From positions 23,035-70,534 of the forward strand of contig NW_004457271.1 in the NCBI RefSeq assembly GCF_000313135.1: 47,500 bases of DNA, given 5' to 3'. Shown here in pieces: positions 35,397-43,616 of this stretch; within the stretch, counting starts at the first letter, position 1, and the number at the start of each line of letters is the position of its first letter. Source of the stretch: Acanthamoeba castellanii str. Neff (Eukaryota > Discosea > Longamoebia > Acanthamoebidae). The position numbers and the translations under genes are program-made. A model generated the notes under the pieces. It had not been told where the DNA came from, did not search any database, and saw only the letters and a program-made list of their open reading frames with translations.

Positions 35397-36163
35397 CCGG
35401 CTTTTCTGGTTCGGTTCTGCTGGGAAGGCCCGCACCTTCTTTGGTCCACACGTTTCCCCAACCACTTGGAAAGACTGTGTTCGGCACCGGCGTGCTGTAC
35501 ACCATCCGCGACGGTCACTGTCGCGTCCGAGGCTCGATGGGCGGCAGCTGCGCGGGGCTTGTTCGCTCTATCGCCACCAAACTTCGAGAGCATGGACCAA
35601 TCCTGAAAGAGGAAGGGTCCGTCGTCGTCTACTGCTCCGTCTACCTCGAGATGGTCCCCTCTTCGAGTCCTCGCCCGCGCCGGCGGGCCAGGCGGGGGAC
35701 GGGGACGAGACACCGCTCGACGACCACAGGCCCTGTTCCCCGAGTGGGAGTTGAGCGGGAGGTGAAGGTGGCCGAGGAGCACGAGGAGCTGGTCCAGAGA
35801 CTACTCTCCTCCTGGTCGTAGGAGTTGGCCAAGGCGGAGGAGGTCGTCAGGGAGGAGTTGACCAAGGCCGACGTGCCGATCCCCAAGGCGCAGCGCTACG
35901 ACCTGAAGACCACTTCGGGCGAGCTCTACAACTTCTTTGAGTTCGAGTTCAACCTCGAGTTGCGCGAGAAGGTTCTTGGCTCGCCAAAGAAGACGCTGGC
36001 CGCGACGAAGGGCGGGAGGAGGCCGCGAGCGATGCTTCCCGTGTGGCAAGCGTCGAGTAGATGGGGCATGCGGATGAAGACGAGCTCGAAGCCTACTGCA
36101 ATCTTGAGCAGCACCAAGAATAAAAAAGCAGTTCTCGACGTGACGCAGAAGATGACAACGTAG
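35397..36163 (+). CDS. Possible gene with apparent frame breaks, unknown function
   Basis: Between the TBC-TLDc stop and the second stress-protein gene, coding-like sequence is visible on the plus strand in changing frames. About 35535-35650 gives LVRSIATKLREHGPILKEEG; about 35655-35730 gives DGDETPLDDH in another frame; 35755-35790 gives VKVAEEHEEL; and about 35822-36163 gives KADVPIPKAQRYDLKTTSGE and YNFFEFEFNLELREKV before a basic end and TAG at 36161-36163. Amino-acid composition and codon use look genuine. No complete model can be built: an intron of only about 30 bases would be needed before GAGTTGGCC, and at least one other frame change stays unexplained. It could be a pseudogene, a gene with assembly indels, or pieces of two genes. 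I recognise no domain. Confidence 0.4.
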
Positions 36164-36240
36164 AGGGTGTATTTACGAGATGCGAGGAAGGAGCAAAACT
36201 GGGTTGAGAGGTGAGTTGAAGGCGTTGTGGGCGGTCCTCT

Positions 36241-36759
36241 TTACTTGGCCACGATCACGTCGCACGAGGCGTGCTGCACGCAGTAGTTGCTCACCGAGCC
36301 CAGCAGCATCCTGCGACAGATTCTGTCTGTCAGTGGCCATTCTGGAAGCTCCAGAGATGAGCGATGAAGGGGAGCAAGGTGTACCTCTTAATGGTACCCA
36401 GACCCCTGGTGCCCACAACGAGAATGTCGATGCCGTGCTCCGTGACGGCGTTGCAAATGGCGTCACGAGGATCGGCCGATTCGAGGAAGAGCGGCTTGGC
36501 AGTGAACTGTGGAGATGGAATTAGGCACGGAGAATTGGTAGGTTCAGATGATCTTGTTCAAGGTGAGTAGAGGGCGTACGCCATCAGCCTCGGCCTTCTT
36601 CGTCCATGTCTCGAGCAGATCCTGCGCAGCAGCGCCCTTGCCCTTCTGCCCAACGGTCACGAAGATCACCTCGTCCTTGTTGGTGAGCAACTTGGCCGCG
36701 ATGGCGTAGGCCTTGTTCGAGTGCTCGCTGCCGTCAACTGCAACCATGTACTTGGTCAT
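36241..36759 (-). CDS. Universal stress protein (UspA), ATP-binding type
   Basis: Three exons from ATG at 36757-36759 to TAA at 36241-36243, about 130 residues. It starts MTKYMVAVDGSEHSNKAYAI, then DEVIFVTVGQKGKGAAAQDL, and ends with ILVVGTRGLGTIKRMLLGSV, SNYCVQHASCDVIVAK. The last part contains the full nucleotide loop G-x2-G-x9-G-S, so ATP binding is expected, unlike the other Usp in this window. A lysine-rich insert (KKAEADG) is split by an intron. Cytosolic stress response is the known theme of the family; no target is evident. An in-frame upstream GTG is not used because the ATG matches the family start. Confidence 0.92.
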
Positions 36760-37105
36760 CTGCACATCAAATTATAAAACATCTTGATTAACTCGCCATT
36801 TCTCCTGCCAAAGCGACCTCAGCCACCGACACGAACCTTGGATGTATTGCTTAGTGGAGGGTGGAAGCGGAGTGGGGTGTTGACAGACTCGTTGGTGAGT
36901 TGATCGATTCAAGATGGCCTGCGGGGCGGCAGGTTATATCAGAGTGTGTGTGGAATTGCGTGCTTTCTGCCCGGCTCGTTGACGAAACGCAACGGAAATC
37001 CCGCGTTCCATTCCTCGAATACCAACAAATATAGTCGACATAAAATGGAAATGGAAAGACTTTCTACAAATTGCTCAACAAGAAGGTGACCTTGACACCT
37101 TCGTT
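36760..37105. other. Intergenic region upstream of the second stress-protein gene
   Basis: 346 bases between two minus-strand genes. It contains TTATATCAGAG at about 36932 and AAATATAGTC near 37026, either of which could serve as a TATA-like element for the stress-protein gene. No coding sequence seen. Confidence 0.5.
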
Positions 37106-40100
37106 TTACACCAACTCCTCAAGGAGGTCGAGATCGCTGCCCTCCTCCTTGTCGGCGTTGTTGGTGGTGCCGTTCTGCTTGTCGGCGCCGGCGCTCTCCT
37201 CCAGGTCCATCTGCTCGCTGCCTTCATCGTCGTCGTTGTTCTGCTTCTTGTCCTGCTCTTCCTTCTTGCCCTTTCTTCCTTCTCCTTGGCTTCTTCCTTC
37301 TTCTTCAGGTCGGGCTTCTTCTCCTCCTTTGCCTCCTCCTCTTCCATCTTATCCTCCTCTTCCTCCTCTCCCTCTTCCTTCTTGGCTCCCTTCGCCTTGC
37401 TGCCCGTCGTCGCCTTCTTCGTGGCGGCGCCCTTGCTCTTGCCGGCGCTGGCCTTCTTCTCCTTTTTCTCTTCTTCTCCTCCTTCTTCCTCTTCCTCCTC
37501 GTCGTCATCGTTCACCGCCTTCTTGGGCGCGCGCTTCCTCTGGCGCGGCTTGACCTCCTCCTGCTCATCTCCCGCCGGGCTGGTCGGCACCGCGTAGTCC
37601 GTGAACGGCAGCAGCTTGTAATCCCTCAGACTGTCCAAGAGCCACTGATGATCATAACACGTGAGACATACAATCGCTCGAGCTGACACGACACACGACA
37701 CGCACGACATACACGACACACGACGCACGACACACCAGAGATTGAGGCGAGAGGTGAGACGTACGTCTTCCTGAACGATGGGCACGGACTTCTTCTTGGG
37801 GTCCTTGGTGAACTTCTCCATCCAGGGCTCGTAGACGGCATCTTTGCCCACGATGCAGTAGTCGGCCTCGAGGTAGGACTCGGTCGCATGCCCGCCGGCC
37901 AGCTCGATCGCCCGCTCCAGCGAGTGCAACGGCACCCGCACGCCGCCGCGGATCATGACCCTCTTCTTCAGCAGCAGACCCTTGTCCTTATTCTGGGCTG
38001 TGTGTCGTGTGTGCACGCATGTTCGGTGTTAGCCTCCGGCGTGTCATTCATCGTGTGTCGTGTCGAAGAGGGTGGTGCGGTACCACGTGCGAGGCGAGCG
38101 GTCTTGGCGCCGGGGAACCAATCGTGGGCTTCGAATTTGTCCTCGGGGAGCCACTTGCCGGCCTCCATGGACTCGATGACCCAGTCCCACTTGAGCACCC
38201 AGATGCCCTTGGCCAGGGACTGGAGCACCTTCTCCGTTCGCTTGTTGCCGCCGCACACCAGGTGGGTGGCGTCCTCGTCGACCTGGGCCTCCCACATGAT
38301 CTCGGCGCTCTTGAGCTGCGAGGCGATGTCGTCGAGCATGGTGCGCTTCTCCTTGTCCAGGTAGCTCGTGACGATGAAGTACGAGGGGAGCTCGACGCCC
38401 TTCTTGCCCTTGCCCTTGCCCTTTGACTCTCTCGGACCCAGCTCCTCTTCTTCCTGCTCTTCATCACCATCTTCGTCTGGTGGAGGCACAACGAGAGGTG
38501 AGCTACACACAACAGGCGACCTCCTCATCTATGCAAGTACTTGCACGTACCCTTCTTCTTGCCCTTGCCTTTGGTGGAGGTCTTCCGCTTCTTGGCGGGA
38601 GGCTTCTTGGACGCGTCGGCCTTCTTCTTGCCTTTGCCCTTCGCGCCCTTCTTGCCCTCGTCGCCCCCCTCCTCCTCCTCCGCCTCGTCGGCTTCGTCGT
38701 CGCCCTTCTTCTTTCCCTTGGCAGCTGCTGCTTTCCGCCCTTCTTGGCAGCGGCGGCCGTCTTCTTGCCGCCCTTACCGCCCTCCTTGTCCTTGTCGGCC
38801 GCCGCGGCGCGCTTCCTCTTGTTGCCCTTACCACCCTTCTCTTCCTCCTCCTCCTCCTTTTCCTCTTCCTCTTCTCGCCGTCTTCCTTCTCTTCCTTGTC
38901 GGCCGTCTTGCCCTTCTTCTGGGCTTCTCGGCCGCCGTCGGCGGCTTTGTCGCCTTGCGCTTGTTGCCCGCCTTTGTCTCCTCCTCTCCGTCCTTCTTCG
39001 TTTCATCCTTCTTCGTCTTCTCGTCGGCTGTTGCAATCAATGTAGTGCGAGAGTCAGTCATCAGATGCGTTTGCCTCAGCCCGGCAGCAAAGGCTCAAGA
39101 AAGAGTCGTTGGGGGTGGTACCTTCGGCGGCCTTCTTGGATCGACCCTCGTCATCGGTGGTGACCTCCTCGTCATCCAGCTCGACGTTGTCGTCCTTCTT
39201 GCCCTTGGCGGCGGCGGCGGCCGTCGTCTTCTCCTTTTTGTCGGCTTCATTCTTTTTCGCCTTCGCGCCGCCGTTGGCCTTGGCAGCTGCTCCCTTGCCG
39301 TTGGCCGCTGCCGGCTTGCCCTTGGCACCAGCCGCTTCCTTCTTGTCCTTGGCCGCGGCTCCGCCCTTGCCTCCACCCAGCTCGGCAGTGAACTTGTTGG
39401 CAGCCAGCAGCTTCTTCTCTTTCTCACATCTGTTGCGCGCAGGCCGAAGATGATCAGTCAGTTGATCTCGAGATTAATCGCGAGCAAAGAAGCAATTGGC
39501 GCTACGAACTGGGTGACCCATTCGGGCGTCACGGTGGGCACTTTGGCTTCGGTGGCCTTGTCGAAGTGTGCCTTCTTACCGGCATCAAAGATGAGATGCG
39601 TCGTCGGTCCAGTGAAGCGGGTTTGCACCTGGTGACGCGAGGGATGGTCAGCGCACTGAAGGTCCGTGTAGCGCAAACGTTGCTCGAGTGATTGAGGAAA
39701 TGGGAAGAATGGGCACCTTGCCGCCAAGGGCTTCGATGGAGGCAGCGATGGCCTTGGCCTTGTCTTCGTCCTTCACGGCGACAAAGGCCTTGACCTCCTT
39801 CCACGACGTAGGCGCCTTGACGGGCTTCTTCTCCTTCTCACCACTGTCCTTCTTCCCGGCCGCTCCCTTGCCCTTGCCCGCCGCAGCTCCTCCCTTCTTG
39901 CCTCCCTTTCCCTTCTTCTCATCTTCGCCTTCTCCACCTTCGCCCTCATCTTCACCATTCTCTTCATCGGCTTCTGCGGCAGCCGCCTTCTTCTTCTCTT
40001 CGGCAGCCTTCGTCGAGGCTGCGTTCTTCCTCAGCGACAGACCGCCTCGCGGCTTGGCCGCCGGCGTAGTGCCAGTCGACTTCTTCGTGTAGGACGCGGC

Positions 40101-40193
40101 CGGCTTCGTCGGACTCGTTTTGCCCTTTTTGGCTGCCGCCGTCTCGCCACCCTCTCCATCCACCTCATCAAACTTGTAGGGATCGTCCGACAT
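37106..40193 (-). CDS. Microcephalin (MCPH1)-like triple-BRCT protein with KE-rich linkers
   Basis: ATG at 40191-40193, stop TAA at 37106-37108. BRCT1 (about 39440-39830) reads SWKEVKAFVAVKDEDKAKA, then RFTGPTTHLIFDAGKKAHFD and VPTVTPEWVTQ. A long alanine/lysine/glutamate-rich linker follows, then BRCT2 (about 38110-38400), ELPSYFIVTSYLDKEKRTML, EDATHLVCGG, GIWVLKWDWVIESMEAGKWL, and BRCT3 (about 37580-37990), LLKKRVMIRGGVRVPLHSLE, SYLEADYCIVGKD, WLLDSLRDYKLLPFTDY. One N-terminal BRCT plus a C-terminal pair, and the order FEAHDWFPGAK right after BRCT2, match microcephalin, a DNA-damage and chromosome-condensation factor whose C-terminal pair binds phospho-H2AX. Nuclear location is expected. 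The frame shifts at least twice in the linker (about 38700-38960) and once in the acidic tail near 37290; composition continues unbroken in each new frame, so assembly indels are likely. Confidence 0.82.
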
Positions 40194-40343
40194 CTTCTTC
40201 GCTGTGTGCTACGCTGCCGTGGTAATTGTAAAACAGAAGATGCCAATCTTTTTTCGTTTGGTCAATTTCTTCGAAGAAATCCAATTTTTTTTGGATTCAC
40301 GGAACAAATAAAATAAATATTTTTGTCAAACGGGCCGCAGGCA

Positions 40344-41330
40344 CTACACGTCCATGTGATCGGCCAGCGCGGTGCGCACCCACTCGGCAACGTCCACGGG
40401 ATCCTGATCGTACTTATGGATGAAGGGATGGTCCTGTTCATAGACATCGCATGGTCAGGCCAGGCACACAGTCAAGGAGTCGCGCCGTGATCCCTTCGCT
40501 AGAGCAATCAACGCACCAACAGTTCGGCGGCAAAGGGTCGCTTTGTGGCGTTCTTGCACAAGCTGAAGAGACCCCAATGTCAGCTAGCTTACATAACTTC
40601 AGTGAAGTGCGAGGTGACACCAGGGCGGGCGTACCAGGCAGCAACAAAGTCGCAGAATTCTTTGGAGAACTGATCGCCAGGCAGGGAGGGTGGGTCGTGG
40701 TTGACTATGGCGTCGTACAGGTCGAAGAACTGCACCACCTAGTAAAGGGAAGAAGCATGGGTGAATGAGTGAGTGGGTGAGTGGTTGGTGAAACAAGGTG
40801 GGAGCGGAGTACTTCTTTCTCTTTGCTTGGTGGTCGGTAGGGGTAGTAGCCCAGGGCGCACTCCATAATCGTCAACCCGAGCGACCACACGTCGGAGTTA
40901 CTGCTGTGAAGCTGACCCGCGATGCGTCCCGGCTGATAGGCAGAGCCGCCACTGACATGTTAGGCCACGACCCTCGCACTCGCACTCGCCACGCAAGCAG
41001 GAGTGGAAGTGGCGGCTGAGAGCGTACGTCCATATATGTTACAGTGCCGGTGAATGTCTCCGCCAGCCCGAGCGTGTCCTTCAGTTGCGTGCTCACACCA
41101 AAATCCGAAACCTTGACCTCCCCTCGCTTATTGATTCTGTGGGTCGGACGACATGAGAACCAGCTGCCCGTCTTGCGACGCCTTACGATGAATCGCGACA
41201 GTGAAACGAAGGAGGCACCCTGCAACGTACAGAATGTTGGCCGGCTTGATATCTCTATGTACAATGTGCAGGTCCTTGTGCAAGTAGGAAAGTCCTCTGA
41301 GGATCTATGCACGGTGGTGTATGGTGTGTG

Positions 41331-41380
<50 letters not shown>

Positions 41381-42380
41381 TGTGTGCGTGTGTGTGTGTC
41401 AGTCTCTGCTTCAGTCAATGCAGGAGCCAGCTTCGGGCGGAGAGACACCGAACCTGAGCGGTCACTTTGGACAGAATGTTCTCCGGCAGCGGCCTGTTTT
41501 TGATCACGTCCGCAAGCGAACCGTCCATGTACTCCAGCAGTATGCGTATGCTGCCCTCCTGCAGTCGATCGAACAGAGAAACAGCCCAAAGCGAGTGAGC
41601 GAGTGAGCAAGAGGGGGTTCCACCGGCGATCTGGTAAGAGTCTAAACACGCACCTCGTAGCTGGCCCCATAGAAGGATACGATGGAGGGGTGCGACGACG
41701 AGTGGTACGTCCGCAGTTCGACAAAGAGCTTGTTCCGCACCTCTTCTGTCACGTCGAGCCCGATCACCTGACGGACAGGACCACCACCGTGTCGCCCACG
41801 GGTCAGACTGAAAGAAAAAGGAGGGGCACACCTCGTCCACTTCCACGCAAGCGGGCAAAAGTGAGGAGTGGGTCGGACCTTCATGGCGAGAACGAGGCCA
41901 GAGGGCCGGTGGCGCACCTTGCGCACGACGGACGAGGCGCCGGAGCCGAGGGTGACCTCGAGGTCCTCCAGGTCCTCGGGCTTGACCTCCAGCTGGACCG
42001 CTCGGGCCGCCTCACCGTTGATACGCAGGCCCGTCCGTCCGATGCGCAGGTCGTGCTCTGTCAGTTCTCCATCCTCCGTCCTGCAGGTCATCATGCAGCC
42101 CCGGGCGGAGTGTGGTGAGGGAACATGTTATCAAAAATAATAAATATCAAATCAAATCATATTATAAAATAAAAGATAAAAGCAAAGGGACATAACCCAT
42201 TATTTATTTTATTTCTTGTTATAATTCAGCGGCCCGCATAATGTTATAAAGTAGAGCTTGAAAGGGGGGGAGGTACATGGAGCGTTCTGGGTTTTCTTCG
42301 TCGGGGACCTCCAGCGGTTTGCTTGTGCCGCTCTTGGACTTGAATTTGTCCAAGAAGCGCGCTCGCCCTTTCTTCAGCAT
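40344..42380 (-). CDS. MAP kinase kinase (MEK/MAP2K family)
   Basis: ATG at 42378-42380, TAG at 40344-40346, about nine exons. The N-terminus is basic ([18 protein letters not shown]) and could serve as a MAPK docking site. The kinase domain reads [20 protein letters not shown] (glycine loop), LVLAMKVIGLDV (catalytic lysine), [16 protein letters not shown] (hinge), [19 protein letters not shown] (catalytic Asp), [17 protein letters not shown] (Mg Asp), [18 protein letters not shown] (MAP2K-type substrate/APE segment) and [20 protein letters not shown]. The gap between DFG and SPER has candidate phospho-acceptors ([12 protein letters not shown]) in place of the two serines of mammalian MEK. 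It should phosphorylate Thr-x-Tyr of a MAP kinase. The first intron (about 42092-42271) is AT-rich and another has a GT repeat. Confidence 0.92.
41332..41399. repeat. (GT)n microsatellite, interrupted
   Basis: About 19 GT units followed by GTGTGCGTGTGTGCG variants, within an intron of the MAP2K gene between the exons encoding NILSKVTAQ and [11 protein letters not shown]. Confidence 0.95.
42092..42271 (-). other. AT-rich first intron of the MAP2K gene
   Basis: Between the first coding exon (ends ...CGCTCCAT) and the second (starts GACGGAGGATGG). The stretch at about 42130-42240 is dominated by AATAAATATC, AAATAAAAG, TTATTTATTTTATTT words. Confidence 0.7.
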
Positions 42381-42456
42381 GATGCCGACCTGCTCTCTTG
42401 CGTGTCGTTCTCTTCCTTTCTTGTGTTTTAGTTTTTATTGATTCAATTTTATTTTC

Positions 42457-42493
42457 TTGTGTTTTTTTGTTTGTGACACACAAAAAAACACAA
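42457..42493. other. Perfect 14-bp inverted repeat with 9-base spacer
   Basis: Bases 42457-42470 (TTGTGTTTTTTTGT) and 42480-42493 (ACAAAAAAACACAA) are exact reverse complements, spaced by TTGTGACAC. The element lies in the 169-base gap between the end of the methyltransferase gene and the start of MAP2K, both minus strand. It could form an RNA hairpin at the 3' end of the methyltransferase transcript or act as DNA; no function is known. Confidence 0.75.
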
Positions 42494-42549
42494 ATATGTT
42501 CGGGACATTCAACATGTTAACTGTGTTGCAAACATATACAACACAAGCT

Positions 42550-43389
42550 TCACTTGTCAGGTTTAACGCACACGAGGATGGTGAAGGTGTCGTTCCACGA
42601 GAGCTCGCCCTCGGGCAGGCTCGCCCGCAGCTCTTCGAGATCGCTCGCCAGCTGGTCCGCCGACAGGTGCTCCTCGGCCAGGTTGGACCAGAAGCGCGAC
42701 GCCAGCAGTGTGAGCCACTCGCGCTTGGTCATCGACAGCGGATACTTGGCCTCGAAGGACTGCAGCTCGAAGCCGGCGGCCTCGATGGCCTCCTCCAGGC
42801 CGTGGCTGGCCCACAGCTTCTCCCAGGTGGCCACCATGCCACGCGAGAACGGGAACTCGGTGCGCAGCGGGCGCAGCATGATCACGACGCGCCCGCCGGG
42901 TGCCAGTCGAGCGTAGAGCGCGGGCCACATGGTGGGCCACTGGTCTTTAGAGATGAAGTGCACCATCTCCTTCATCAACACCCGATCGAACTGGTTCTGT
43001 TCTTCCTCTTCTTCTTCATTTCCGTGGTTGACGATGAACTCGAAGGCGCCAGCGACGACGGGCCGCAGGCCCTGCCTCTCGCGAGCCAGCTCTAGGAGGC
43101 CGGCCGACGGGTCGACGCACACGACCGGGTGGCGTGTCTGGAGGGCGGTGTGGAGGGCGTGGGAGAAGTTGCCGGTGCCGGCGCCCAGGTCGACGATGCG
43201 CGACGCGGCGGTGGCCGCCAGGTGCTGCAGGGCGAGGTCGAGGCACCAGCGGAAGTAGCCGCCGGTCTCCGTGTAGAAGGGGCGCGACTCGTATGCCGCG
43301 CCCTGCCCGTCCCAAAACCCCGTCGCAGTCTTGGTATCGTACTGCTGTGGCGCACCTGCAGTAGCGGCTGCGACCGCAACCTCCTCCAT
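42550..43389 (-). CDS. Class I SAM-dependent methyltransferase
   Basis: A single exon of about 279 codons, ATG at 43387-43389, TGA at 42550-42552. It has the SAM-binding fold in order: an N-terminal helix (TATGFWDGQGAAYESRPFYT), motif I SRIVDLGAGTGNFSHAL, motif II VVCVDPSAGLLELAR, an acidic loop with a Glu run (HGNEEEEEEQNQFDRVL), motif post-II KEMVHFISKDQWPTMW, then LAPGGRVVIMLRP and FELQSFEAKYPLSM. This is a methyltransferase of the small-molecule type (methyltransf_11/25-like). The substrate cannot be read off. The absence of introns contrasts with the flanking genes but codon use is similar, so recent transfer is not obvious. Confidence 0.88.
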   Translation of the reverse strand: MEEVAVAAATAGAPQQYDTKTATGFWDGQGAAYESRPFYTETGGYFRWCLDLALQHLAATAASRIVDLGAGTGNFSHALHTALQTRHPVVCVDPSAGLLELARERQGLRPVVAGAFEFIVNHGNEEEEEEQNQFDRVLMKEMVHFISKDQWPTMWPALYARLAPGGRVVIMLRPLRTEFPFSRGMVATWEKLWASHGLEEAIEAAGFELQSFEAKYPLSMTKREWLTLLASRFWSNLAEEHLSADQLASDLEELRASLPEGELSWNDTFTILVCVKPDK

Positions 43390-43616
43390 GTTGCGTTTGC
43401 TGGGCTTGGCATTATTTTCTTTCGTCTTTTCTTTGTGATTTTCTTGTGTTGACGTGGATTGCCACGTTAAAGTGGCCCGGTGTACCAGTGTTCGGCGAAG
43501 GGGTGCGTATTGACGTTCGCCGCAACTCCTCTTCGGCCGCCAGAAAACCAAGCCGCGGTGGGCAAGTGAGTCGCGCAACTAGGAGTAACGGAAGAGCTAG
43601 CGAGTGGTACACATCT
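43390..43616. promoter_or_regulatory. Bidirectional promoter, methyltransferase and RhoBTB/U-box genes
   Basis: 227 bases between divergent ATG codons. A T-rich stretch at about 43412-43447 follows the methyltransferase start. Role inferred from position. Confidence 0.35.

Noticed and set aside
35400..35440. tRNA-like GGTTCGGTTC segment
   Set aside because: No acceptor stem pairing or complete cloverleaf could be built around it.
42550..43389. Intronless methyltransferase as recent bacterial transfer
   Set aside because: Codon use and GC content match the neighbours and the fold is widespread in eukaryotes; lack of introns alone is weak evidence.
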